Assembly (NCBI GenBank): GCA_021780315.1
Contig: JAJXYY010000025.1
Coordinates: 62,001 to 126,000, forward strand
Direction of reading: 5' to 3'
Length of the DNA: 64,000 nucleotides
Source of the DNA: Acidobacteriota bacterium
GTDB lineage: Bacteria > Acidobacteriota > Terriglobia > Terriglobales > Acidobacteriaceae
The translations under genes were made by a program, and so were the position numbers. Positions 27,252 through 35,790 of this stretch are shown piece after piece (position 1 is the stretch's first letter; the number at the start of each line of letters is the position of its first letter). The notes under the pieces are model-generated. The model was not told the origin of the DNA. It searched no databases and worked only from the letters and a program-made list of their open reading frames with translations.

Positions 27252-28542
27252 GTGTCACCTCACTTAGACCTTGACGGCCTACACCGTGTTCATGCTTGTT
27301 CAATGGCAGCAGAATTGTAAAAACGATGTGGTCCGGATCGTTCCGTTCGAGCAGTAGCCTGCCATTACAACCTTCAATAAACTTTTTCGCAATCGCCAGG
27401 CCGAGCCCTGTACCTCCCACTTTATTTGTGAAGAACGGCTCAAAGATATGAGCAACAATGCTATCGGGAACAGCGGCACCGGCATTTTCGATCTTGATTG
27501 CGAGCCAGTTTGCCGATTCGCGATTGAGAGAGACTCCGATTGTTCGTCCCGGGGGTGACGCCTCAATTGCATTCTTCATGACGTTGAGGATCGCCTGCTG
27601 CAGATGACTCTCGTTGCCGTAGATATACCGAGGGCCATCGATATGTACGCCAACTTGGAGATTCTTAGCATGAGCCTGTGGCTGCACGATGGAAACGACA
27701 TACCCCAAGAGCAGCGAAGCCTCCAGCTTCTCGACTGTCGCTTTCGCAGGAGATGCATACGACAAGAAATCTGTCGTCAATGACTCAAGGCGCTTCGATT
27801 CAGATGACGCGATCTTTGACATCTCATCGCGCTCGGCAACACTGAGAAAGGTCGATGACGAGGCCTCCAGCGCACTGGCAATAATAGCGACAGGATTCCT
27901 GATCTCATGCGCAACGGCGCTTGCAAGCCGCCCGACGGCAGCGAGCTTCTCCTCTTCGATGAGTTTGGTGCGGGTCTGGCGCAGATCTTCGAGCTTCTGG
28001 CGGAGTTCCTCTTCCCGTTCCCTGAGGATGTTGATCAAAAGCCAGGTAAGGCCGCCGACAGCTAGATAGACGAGGATTAGCGTGGTCGACTCCAGAACCT
28101 CACCCAGCAGGATCGGCGCATGAAAGTGGGCAACAAAAGCAACCCAAAACGCAGAGATAGCTGATGCAGATAGAGCAACGAGAAGCGTCGTCGTCAGCGA
28201 GAAGTAGATGGCTGCTTCAAGGATTGGAAGGATAGACATTCCCAGATAATGGGTATCAGGCTGGCCTGTGAGAATAGCAAGGAACAGTGGGAGTAAGAGA
28301 GACCACACAATAGAGGGCACGGCAAAAGCGCGCACGTTCAGAATACTCCGCGCAAACCAAATCTCAAGGATGCGTACACCACAAGTGATTGCTACCAACG
28401 CGACAACGGATGGAGGAGGAAACGGCAGAAATTGGATGAAGCCCAACTGAACACCGAAAAAGACAACGAGCACGGCAAGATAGACCGTTCCAATCATCGA
28501 GCGGCCAACGATTCTATGTGTGGAGATGGTGCGCCGGTTCAT
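27244..28542 (-). CDS. Membrane sensor histidine kinase
   Basis: 432 residues. About six N-terminal transmembrane helices (residues 18-170) with very short loops form the input region, so sensing is probably within the membrane or at its surface rather than by a periplasmic domain. A short coiled coil (LREREEELRQKLEDL) leads to the H-box AVAHEIRNPVAII with H212. The ATPase domain follows, with N-box QQAILNVMKNAIEA and G-boxes VGGTGLGLAIAKKF. It phosphorylates the NtrC-type regulator encoded by the overlapping downstream gene. The signal is inferred to be metal stress because of the czc neighbour. Confidence 0.92.
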   Translation of the reverse strand: MNRRTISTHRIVGRSMIGTVYLAVLVVFFGVQLGFIQFLPFPPPSVVALVAITCGVRILEIWFARSILNVRAFAVPSIVWSLLLPLFLAILTGQPDTHYLGMSILPILEAAIYFSLTTTLLVALSASAISAFWVAFVAHFHAPILLGEVLESTTLILVYLAVGGLTWLLINILREREEELRQKLEDLRQTRTKLIEEEKLAAVGRLASAVAHEIRNPVAIIASALEASSSTFLSVAERDEMSKIASSESKRLESLTTDFLSYASPAKATVEKLEASLLLGYVVSIVQPQAHAKNLQVGVHIDGPRYIYGNESHLQQAILNVMKNAIEASPPGRTIGVSLNRESANWLAIKIENAGAAVPDSIVAHIFEPFFTNKVGGTGLGLAIAKKFIEGCNGRLLLERNDPDHIVFTILLPLNKHEHGVGRQGLSEVTRG

Positions 28543-28588
28543 TCGCTATCTTTCTCATGTTCTGACTCAAGACTACGCGAATTGAGCA

Positions 28589-28604
28589 TGCACTTCGAGG
28601 GCCA
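28589..28604 (-). promoter_or_regulatory. Candidate sigma-54 promoter of the kinase/regulator operon
   Basis: On the minus strand TGGCCCT-CGAA-GTGCA matches the sigma-54 consensus at 9 of 12 positions, with invariant GG and GC correctly spaced. The predicted start is around 28577, leaving a leader of about 35 nt before the ATG at 28542. Confidence 0.5.
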
Positions 28605-28674
28605 GTCCGAACATGCGGATTTACGCTCGCTTCGACCGTCATGAGACACAGGCTACCAACATTCGAACGACAGA

Positions 28675-28690
28675 GTTCAAATTCTCGAAC
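28675..28690. promoter_or_regulatory. Palindromic activator site upstream of the kinase/regulator operon
   Basis: GTTCAAATTCTCGAAC has GTTC/GAAC perfect outer arms and fits TTCAA-N4-TYGAA, the pattern also seen upstream of czcCBA. It lies about 105 bp upstream of the inferred sigma-54 start. This suggests autoactivation by the NtrC-type regulator. Confidence 0.5.
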
Positions 28691-28827
28691 TAGCAACTCT
28701 AATCGGTTCTCAGCTTCCGCCGTTGACTATCAGGGTCCCTGATAAGTTCCAAAGACATCGAAATAATTCCTAAGTTCGTGCTGAGCTCTCCGATCGAATG
28801 GCTGCTTGATATGAATTCTTGACCGCT

Positions 28828-29730
28828 CTACTTAGAATGCTTGCCAAGTACAGCTTCGTCCCTACGCTTCAGGAGAGATCGTAGAATTGGCGATTGAAAG
28901 TGTCTCTTTACCGTGATTGCGTAAAAGTCTTCAAACAGTTGAGGCACAACGCAATACTGTACCAGAACTCCAGTTCTCAACTCATCCTGCACAACTACCG
29001 TAGGTACGAGTGCGATGGCGTCTGTGTCCCGAGCGAGGAGTCGCAGCATCGCCATGTCATCCACTTCGGCAAGCACCCGATAGGTGACCCGATGTTGCTC
29101 GCAGAGGAGATCGAAGCCTGCACGGATCTCACTCTCCAGACTCGGAAGGACAATCGTAGCTGTATCCAGATCATCTGGAAATACAAACGGTCTTCTGGTG
29201 CGGCGAGGCTTTCCGACCAGACTTACCGGCTGCCTAGCGATCCGATGCGATTGCCATGGATTCTGAGCATCGCGGTAGACTCTACGGTTCGATAGAACAA
29301 GGTCCAGACTGTGAACGCTGAGACGATTGAGCAGGTCCGTCAGCGTCCCAGACCGTAGCACCATCTCAAGATCTTCAAGCTGCAGTAGTGGCCGCACAAA
29401 GTTGTCCTGGAAGTTACGGGAAAGGGTTGCTACAGCCCCGATTCTCACAGTCTGGCGCTTACGAAATTCTCCGTCCTTCATCAAGGCATAAAGCTCATTG
29501 CCTGCTGCAAAGATGGTCTCGGCGTAGGTCAACGCGAGACGACCTGCTTCGGTGAGTTGAAGCCTTCTGCCTTCACGCAAAAAAAGCGCCTGACCTAGAT
29601 CCTCCTCTAACGCTTTGATCTGCGACGAAAGCGCCGACTGCGATATGTGTAACTGCGCTGAAGTCCGGGTCAAATTGCCGTCCTTCGCAACAGCCCAGAA
29701 ATATTGCAGGTGGTGATAGTTCAATCTCAT
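28828..29730 (-). CDS. LysR-type transcriptional regulator
   Basis: 300 residues. The N-terminal winged HTH (LNYHHLQYFWAVAKDGNLTR, SAQLHISQSALSSQIKALEE) is followed by a periplasmic-binding-protein-like effector domain starting near residue 95 (VRIGAVATLSRNFQDNF). The opening sequence resembles NhaR-like LysR proteins. It is divergent from dabB with a 100-bp gap, the classical arrangement for a LysR regulator controlling its neighbour; LysR genes also accompany dab operons in autotrophs. The effector is unknown; bicarbonate/CO2 limitation is a reasonable inference. Confidence 0.9.
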   Translation of the reverse strand: MRLNYHHLQYFWAVAKDGNLTRTSAQLHISQSALSSQIKALEEDLGQALFLREGRRLQLTEAGRLALTYAETIFAAGNELYALMKDGEFRKRQTVRIGAVATLSRNFQDNFVRPLLQLEDLEMVLRSGTLTDLLNRLSVHSLDLVLSNRRVYRDAQNPWQSHRIARQPVSLVGKPRRTRRPFVFPDDLDTATIVLPSLESEIRAGFDLLCEQHRVTYRVLAEVDDMAMLRLLARDTDAIALVPTVVVQDELRTGVLVQYCVVPQLFEDFYAITVKRHFQSPILRSLLKRRDEAVLGKHSK

Positions 29731-29830
29731 TTATTTATCTTCTTTCAAATCGAACGTTAGCTTCTAAACAATGCATTTTACAGAACTGCGAGACTAGATC
29801 AAAGTCATAAGAGTGAAAGGACTTCCGCAA
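29731..29830. promoter_or_regulatory. Divergent control region between the LysR gene and dabBA
   Basis: 100 bp, clearly AT-richer than the coding sequence around it. It must hold both promoters and the LysR sites. An AAAGGA ribosome site lies 9 nt before the dabB ATG. I could not single out a convincing T-N11-A operator. Confidence 0.5.
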
Positions 29831-31492
29831 ATGGCTCACCTTCATCATCAATGGCCTTCTCACATGGCCGTTATCCTTTGTATTCCACCTCTCCTGTACT
29901 TTCTGGGTGTGGCGGGGATACGGATCTTACCAGCTACGAAGCTCTCGATTTCAAAAGCCTGGAGCTTGGCGAGGACTGTCAGTAATGCAGTCTTGTTCTT
30001 CTCGCTTGCCTGCTGCAGCGATGCACTTTGGGATGCACCCTCTCTGGCCGGCAGAGCGCACATCGCGTCCATCGTCTCACTTGGCCGAAGCCAAATCAGC
30101 TTCCGCTTCGACTTGGTCGAATCACTCATGCTACTGCTTGTGACCTTTCTGGGATGGGTCATTATCAATTACTCACAGGCCTACATGTCGGGCGATCCGC
30201 ACGAACGCAGCTACGTTGCGCGCTTGTTGCGTACGCTTGCCTGCGTAAGTTTGCTTGTAGTCACAAACAGCATCGCTGTCTTCCTGATCGCTTGGGTCTC
30301 TACGAGTCTTTCACTGCACGGTCTTCTCACCATCTACCCAACACGGCAGGCAGCGGTGATAGCCGCACATAAAAAGTTCCTTGCGAGCCGCCTGGGGGAT
30401 CTCACGTTGCTGGGTGGAGTCATACTGCTCGTATCGCAGACCAAGAGCTTTGAACTGGATCAAATCGCAGATTACGTCTCGAAGCTTCACGCTGTTCCCC
30501 TTTCGATCCACGTTGCAGCACTGCTTCTTGCTATCAGCGCGATCATCAAGTCTGCGCAGCTTCCATTGCATGGATGGCTGATTCAAGTAATGGAGGCTCC
30601 CACGCCTGTCTCCGCTCTTCTGCACGCAGGTATTGTCAATCTTGGCGGGTTCATGCTGATTCGGATGGCTTCTGTGATCAACACCACGCAATCAGCACAG
30701 GCCCTACTGGTGATTGTGGGTAGCGCGACTGCGGTCATTGCCTCGCTGGTAATGACCACCCGTATCAGCATCAAAGTCCATCTTGCGTGGTCTACCTGTG
30801 CGCAGATGGGATTTATGCTGATGGAATGCGGGCTCGGCTTATACGCTCTTGCGTTCCTGCATCTTCTGGCGCACTCGCTGTATAAAGCGCATGCATTCCT
30901 CGGTTCCGGCGGTACGGTAAACCAGGCGAAGATCAAGGGCGTGATCCCGGTGGTCCGCTCAGAGAAGCTCTCTGCACTACTCGCAAGTGGCCTCTACGGG
31001 CTCGTAATGGCGGCTCTAGGCGAGTTCTTGTGGCGGCCTACTGCCCGCATAGATGCGACTACCGGCTTCTGTGTTGTGGTCGTCGGGCTTGCTATTGCTG
31101 GCATTCTTGCTGCGGTGCACTCAACGCACAGCGTAGTAGTCTCGCTGATTCTTGCGGGAACCGCTTTCGCAGTTAGTATCCTCTATTTTGGCTATGACAC
31201 TCTCTTCCAGAGGGTCGTACCAGCAATAAGCATTAGCGTAGTACAGCAGAAACCCTTGATCCTCTTTGCGCTGGTCTGCTTCGGTCTTCTGTATGTCATA
31301 CAGACGATGATCCGTGTGTATCCTCGCGGGACTTTCGCTACTGCACTCTATCCGTGGATTTATGCCGGGCTCTACCTCGATGAGGTCTTTACACGGGCGA
31401 CGTTTCGTCTTTGGCCTGCGAATCAAGTTTCAAAACTAACAGAGCGAAATCACACCGCTCAGCTATTCGAAAGCAGAGGAGAGAGGCGATGA
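29831..31492 (+). CDS. dabB: DabB: NuoL/MrpA-like membrane subunit of the DAB inorganic-carbon accumulator
   Basis: 553 residues with about 14 transmembrane segments and the proton-translocation fold of complex I subunit L. Landmarks are the TM7/TM8 region LLLAISAIIKSAQLPLHGWL followed by MEAPTPVSALLHAG, with the conserved Lys and Pro. In DAB systems this subunit uses the cation/proton gradient to drive carbonic-anhydrase-like hydration of CO2 by DabA, trapping bicarbonate in the cytoplasm. ATG 29831 was chosen over a GTG at 29813 because of AAAGGA 9 nt upstream. It overlaps dabA by 4 bp (ATGA). No other complex I genes are present, supporting DabB rather than NuoL. Confidence 0.88.
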   Translation: MAHLHHQWPSHMAVILCIPPLLYFLGVAGIRILPATKLSISKAWSLARTVSNAVLFFSLACCSDALWDAPSLAGRAHIASIVSLGRSQISFRFDLVESLMLLLVTFLGWVIINYSQAYMSGDPHERSYVARLLRTLACVSLLVVTNSIAVFLIAWVSTSLSLHGLLTIYPTRQAAVIAAHKKFLASRLGDLTLLGGVILLVSQTKSFELDQIADYVSKLHAVPLSIHVAALLLAISAIIKSAQLPLHGWLIQVMEAPTPVSALLHAGIVNLGGFMLIRMASVINTTQSAQALLVIVGSATAVIASLVMTTRISIKVHLAWSTCAQMGFMLMECGLGLYALAFLHLLAHSLYKAHAFLGSGGTVNQAKIKGVIPVVRSEKLSALLASGLYGLVMAALGEFLWRPTARIDATTGFCVVVVGLAIAGILAAVHSTHSVVVSLILAGTAFAVSILYFGYDTLFQRVVPAISISVVQQKPLILFALVCFGLLYVIQTMIRVYPRGTFATALYPWIYAGLYLDEVFTRATFRLWPANQVSKLTERNHTAQLFESRGERR

Positions 31493-34029
31493 AGACATCT
31501 GACTACACAGCTGCAACAGACGCTCATACCGACACAGTGTTGAAGGCCATAGGCACTGCCTGTCGACGGATCGCTCCAACCTGGCCGTTGGATCAATTCA
31601 TAGCCGTAAACCCCTACTGGGGCTTGATTGATGAGTCCATCGACGATGCTGCACTCCGTCTAGAGAGCTACTCCGGCTCTCGCATGCTGATGCCGCGGAG
31701 CTTTTATCGCAAACTGTGGAAGACAGGTTCGCTGCGCTCCGTGCACTTGCAGCAGGCACTGCAACGCTGTTTGGCCAGCATTTCGCTGCAAGAACTGCAG
31801 GACGAGCTTGAGAACGAGCCGCCGTCCGCTCCTCGCCTGCCTCTCATGACATCGATCGCCGATTCCCAACGCGACTTGCTCCACGGGATGTCTATCAACG
31901 ATTTTGTCAGGCACACTGTCAGTCAGCACTGCGCGTCTTACTTCGACCATGTTCAATCCTCATGGGATGCGCAACACAAGAAGAACCTCTACCAAAGCTG
32001 GTTGCACCATGCATCGGCAGACATGAGTCCGTGGTTGCTCATGGGATTGCACAAGGTGCGTCATCACGCTCGTTCCTTGCCCACCGACCCGTTCGCAATG
32101 ATCACGCTCGCGTTGCAGACACTGCCTGTACCAAAGGAAGAGTGGGCAGAGTACCTGACAGCCCTCCTGATGAATATCAATGGTTGGGCTTCATGGTGTG
32201 CTTTTGAACGCTGGCAAGCTGTGCTGGCTGAAAGGAATGATGACCACATCGTTCAACTGTTGGCGATCCGACTGGCCTGGGAGCATTTTGTGTTCGTGCA
32301 TCTGCTTGATGCCAATGAGCCATCGGCCTGGACGATCGGGTGGGATACGCTTCGGGTGTGGCGCCTGCAGTCGCGGACTCAGCCGTCCGTTGACTGGATC
32401 CTGCAGGAGGCGCTCGAAATCTCATACCAAACCGATCTTTGTACAGGGATGAAGAACCATTTGCCCGAAGTAAGTTGCCATGGTCCAAACATTCCTGACG
32501 TACAAGCGGTGTTCTGTATCGATGTTCGCTCAGAGGTGTTTCGTCGCGCCTTTGAGAAGTGTTCCAGTTCGATTCAAACGCTGGGCTTTGCTGGCTTCTT
32601 TGGTTTGCCCATCTCCTACACGCCACTTGGAACTGTTACCGAACGTCCACAGTTGCCTGGTCTACTCGCTCCCAAACTGCGTGTGACTGACAGCACCGGC
32701 TCACCGAAAATAGACGACCAAACGAGAAGCCAAAGAGCACTCAATCTACGACTGAAATCCTTCTGGAAAGACTTCCGCTCGTCCGCAACCTCCACGTTCA
32801 CATTTGTTGAGTCATGTGGGCTCTTCTACTCCATCGCATTACTCAAAAGCACTCTGCCCAATCTGAAGCTCAAACTCGAATCTGGCAACAACGCGTCTGC
32901 TAGCGATCCTTCCCTGCGCCCACACCTCTCTGAGGCCAGCGATCATGACGCTCCCTCGATAGAAGCGTTGTGTGATTTGGTTGCTGCCATTCTAACCAAC
33001 ATGAGCCTTACGACAGGCTTTGCGCGACTGCTTTTACTTACGGGACACGGTAGCCAGACGGTCAACAATCCGCACGCTGCAGGACTCGATTGCGGGGCCT
33101 GTGGTGGCCAGTCTGGCGAAGTGAATGCAAGAGTGCTCGCAGGACTTCTAAACAAGTCTTCAATACGAGCTGGCCTTGTCGCGCGCGGTATCCTACTACC
33201 CGACACCACGTATGTTCTTGGAGCATTGCACAACACGACAACCGACGAAGTCACAATCTTTGACACTGACCTGTTACCGGAGAGCCATGCCTCTGATTTC
33301 ACGCGGGTGAAGGTGTGGCTGGAGCAAGCGGGTCACCAGGCACGGGTCGAACGTGCTGCTTCCGTTGGGATCAAGGCACACGGAGCCACTTCGGAACAAC
33401 ATCTACTCGACCAATTCCGTCTTCGCAGCCGGGATTGGTCTCAGGTGAGGCCGGAGTTGGGACTTGCGAACAACGCCGCCTTCCTCATCGCGCCACGTGT
33501 GCGCAGCAGAGGCCTTGATCTGCAGGGCCGTGTCTTCCTGCACGAGTACCAGAGCGCGAGCGACCCCAACGGTACCGTCCTCGAGTCCATCATGACCGCT
33601 CCGATGATTGTCACCAACTGGATCAATATGCAGTACTACGCATCCACTGTCGATAATCGCCAATACGGGAGCGGAAACAAGGTCCTTCACAATGTCGTGG
33701 GTGGACGCCTGGGGGTATTTGAAGGCAATGGCGGCGACCTTCGTATTGGGTTGCCGCTCCAGTCCCTGCACGACGGACAGATGTTACGACACACACCTCT
33801 CCGGCTAAGTGTATTCATCGAAGCTCCACAAAGTGCAATCAGCGCGGTCATCTTGAAGCACAAAGTTGTCGAAAGCCTCATCCATAATGCCTGGCTTCAT
33901 CTATTCCAGATCGCGCCGGAATCAGGGACCATCTCACGCTACACGAATGGAGTCTGGGAGCCGATCGAACGGAACGACTCCAAGTCAACCCAAGAGGAAA
34001 CGGTAGTCACGAAAGAAGCTTATGCGTAA
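31489..34029 (+). CDS. dabA: DabA (UPF0753/DUF2309): zinc-dependent carbonic-anhydrase-like subunit of DAB
   Basis: 846 residues. The beta-carbonic-anhydrase-like zinc site is visible: C343 and D345 in VFCIDVRSE, H520 in TGHGS and C535 in LDCGACGG. The H-to-C spacing of 15 is the same as in the characterised Halothiobacillus protein. The protein is soluble, docks on DabB and converts CO2 to bicarbonate in an energy-coupled, one-way manner. The ATG at 31489 with GGAGAG upstream overlaps the dabB stop; a longer upstream frame runs through dabB and was dropped. Unusual context: no carboxysome, RuBisCO or other carbon-fixation gene occurs in the window. Confidence 0.9.
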   Translation: MKTSDYTAATDAHTDTVLKAIGTACRRIAPTWPLDQFIAVNPYWGLIDESIDDAALRLESYSGSRMLMPRSFYRKLWKTGSLRSVHLQQALQRCLASISLQELQDELENEPPSAPRLPLMTSIADSQRDLLHGMSINDFVRHTVSQHCASYFDHVQSSWDAQHKKNLYQSWLHHASADMSPWLLMGLHKVRHHARSLPTDPFAMITLALQTLPVPKEEWAEYLTALLMNINGWASWCAFERWQAVLAERNDDHIVQLLAIRLAWEHFVFVHLLDANEPSAWTIGWDTLRVWRLQSRTQPSVDWILQEALEISYQTDLCTGMKNHLPEVSCHGPNIPDVQAVFCIDVRSEVFRRAFEKCSSSIQTLGFAGFFGLPISYTPLGTVTERPQLPGLLAPKLRVTDSTGSPKIDDQTRSQRALNLRLKSFWKDFRSSATSTFTFVESCGLFYSIALLKSTLPNLKLKLESGNNASASDPSLRPHLSEASDHDAPSIEALCDLVAAILTNMSLTTGFARLLLLTGHGSQTVNNPHAAGLDCGACGGQSGEVNARVLAGLLNKSSIRAGLVARGILLPDTTYVLGALHNTTTDEVTIFDTDLLPESHASDFTRVKVWLEQAGHQARVERAASVGIKAHGATSEQHLLDQFRLRSRDWSQVRPELGLANNAAFLIAPRVRSRGLDLQGRVFLHEYQSASDPNGTVLESIMTAPMIVTNWINMQYYASTVDNRQYGSGNKVLHNVVGGRLGVFEGNGGDLRIGLPLQSLHDGQMLRHTPLRLSVFIEAPQSAISAVILKHKVVESLIHNAWLHLFQIAPESGTISRYTNGVWEPIERNDSKSTQEETVVTKEAYA

Positions 34030-34318
34030 AATTCTGTTGGTTCACAAGAGTTGCATCCAGTGTATGGCCTCCTGGGCGAGCAACAAGAACATGACGCCCT
34101 TGTCCTTCCTATTCGAAGGCATCATCACGCCACGGAGGATGTCGTAGGCCGGTTGCTTCTCTAGGACGCCTCGCTCCTTGAGAACTACCTTCCTGGGCAT
34201 AGGAAATTTTCTTAGCTCTAACGTTCAGAAAATTTGAACCGTATGACACCAGAAGCGACACTGCTACTCAATCGCAACCTTGTCACTTACCATTTCCAGC
34301 TATAACCTGTTGATTCTA
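34030..34318. other. Intergenic stretch between dabA and tRNA-Leu
   Basis: 289 bp with no convincing gene. A 52-codon minus-strand frame (34042-34200) begins MPRKVVLKERGVLEKQPAYD but lacks a ribosome site and a recognisable family. A palindrome GTTCAGAAAATTTGAAC lies at 34223-34239, similar to the czc-region sites but with a wider spacer. Confidence 0.4.
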
Positions 34319-34407
34319 TGGTGCCCGGAGGGGGACTTGAACCCCCACGACCGGTTAAGGTCTGCGGATTTTAAGTCCGCTGTGTCTGCCGATTTCACCA
34401 TCCGGGC
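34319..34407 (-). tRNA. tRNA-Leu (anticodon TAA)
   Basis: A class II tRNA on the minus strand. The acceptor stem is GCCCGGA/TCCGGGC, the anticodon stem GCGGA/TCCGC closes the loop CTTAAAA (anticodon TAA), a long variable arm follows (AGACCTTAACCGGTCG), and the T-arm is GGGGGTTCAAGTCCCCC. CCA is encoded (plus-strand TGG at 34319-34321). Confidence 0.97.
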
Positions 34408-34531
34408 GGAGCAGGCAATATCTACTCGCTCTGCCTATCTTAGCCCATTGGAATTGTTGCGCGACACGGAACCGCGACGCATGGCACAACGTACCTGAAC
34501 TACCAGACATCGTCTGCTACGCGATCAAGCT

Positions 34532-35788
34532 ATGCCACTCTTCGAGATCCTCCGACAAACGCTGTACGCACTCTGGGAGAACAAACTCCGCAGCTTCCTC
34601 ACCATGTTCGGTATCGTGTGGGGCATCACCTCGGTCATTTTGCTGGTCGGTCTGGGCATAGGCTTCAACCTTGACCAGAAAGAACATCTCAAGACCATCG
34701 GCACTGACATCGCCATCATCTTCGGCGGCAAGACCGGCGCGCAGGCTGGCGGTTATGCGGCCGGCAGAGATGTCATTCTCACAGTTGATGATGCCATCGC
34801 CATCCAGCAGCAGGCGTCACTGGTCAAGACGGTTAGTCCTGAGCTGCGCCGCACCGTCGCAGAGGTCAGTCCATGGAACGCTGCGAATCGTGCCGTGCGT
34901 GGAGTGTGGCCTCAATACCAGCGCTTCCGCTCTCTTACCGTCGCGCAAGGTCGGCTCATGTCCGAGCAGGACGAGCGGAACGGTGAGCGAGTCCTGCTGC
35001 TGGGGGCCGAAGCCAATCGGCAACTGTTTCCCGGCAAGCCTGTCATCGGGCAGACGCTGCTCGTGGCCGGATATCGCTACACCGTCATTGGCGTCCTCGC
35101 CGACAAGAAGCAGAACGGCAGCTACGGCAGCGGTCCCGACAACACCCAACTGTTCACCACCTACTCCGCAATGGCTCGCGACTTCCCTCCTCCGGAGCAG
35201 CCTGGCGTCATCCGCGGTTACGTCAACAACATCGTGGTCGAACCCGTCTCGCCCGATCTCCACGAGCAGGCCATGGATCAGGTGCGTCGCATCCTGGCCG
35301 AGCGACATCACTTCGATCCCAACGACAAAGAAGCCCTCTGGGTATGGGATACGCTGGAGGGATCCAAATTCACAGAACGCATCTTCAGCGTTATGACCTT
35401 CTTCTTTGGTGCCGTGGCCCTGCTCACACTTGCGCTCGGCGGCATCGGCGTCATGAACATCATGCTGGTCGCAGTTACGGAGCGAACCCGCGAGATCGGC
35501 GTCCGCAAGGCACTGGGTGCAACGGCGATCGATATCCGCCGTCAGTTTCTGGTCGAATCCGGCATCATCACTATCGTCAGTGGCGTCACCGGTCTCCTCT
35601 TCGGTGTTGGCACTTGTCTTGCCATGCGCTGGATTCCTTTGCCTGACTTTGTCCCCCATCCGGTCATCTCGCCTGCTGCCATCATCGCTTCGCTGGTCAC
35701 GCTCACCGGCATCACCCTGTTCTCCGGGATGTATCCCGCGATGCGTGCTGCCAATCTCAGCCCCATGGAGTGTCTCCGAACGGAGTAA
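34532..35788 (+). CDS. MacB/FtsX-type ABC transporter permease (first of a pair)
   Basis: 418 residues. One N-terminal helix (MFGIVWGITSVILLVGLGIG) is followed by a MacB periplasmic core domain of about 210 residues and a C-terminal FtsX block of three helices with VTERTREIGVRKALGAT. Such permeases do mechanotransmission or lipoprotein/macrolide export with a separate ATPase. No ATPase gene lies adjacent, so one is needed from elsewhere. The next gene starts 2 bp after this stop and is a paralogue, so a heterodimer is likely. Confidence 0.9.
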   Translation: MPLFEILRQTLYALWENKLRSFLTMFGIVWGITSVILLVGLGIGFNLDQKEHLKTIGTDIAIIFGGKTGAQAGGYAAGRDVILTVDDAIAIQQQASLVKTVSPELRRTVAEVSPWNAANRAVRGVWPQYQRFRSLTVAQGRLMSEQDERNGERVLLLGAEANRQLFPGKPVIGQTLLVAGYRYTVIGVLADKKQNGSYGSGPDNTQLFTTYSAMARDFPPPEQPGVIRGYVNNIVVEPVSPDLHEQAMDQVRRILAERHHFDPNDKEALWVWDTLEGSKFTERIFSVMTFFFGAVALLTLALGGIGVMNIMLVAVTERTREIGVRKALGATAIDIRRQFLVESGIITIVSGVTGLLFGVGTCLAMRWIPLPDFVPHPVISPAAIIASLVTLTGITLFSGMYPAMRAANLSPMECLRTE

Positions 35789-35790
35789 CA

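Noticed and set aside
29831..31492. NuoL of respiratory complex I or MrpA antiporter
   Set aside because: No other nuo or mrp genes adjoin it, and it overlaps a DUF2309/DabA gene, the defining DAB arrangement.
34042..34200. 52-codon minus-strand frame between dabA and tRNA-Leu
   Set aside because: No Shine-Dalgarno and no family; may be a gene fragment, but cannot be supported.
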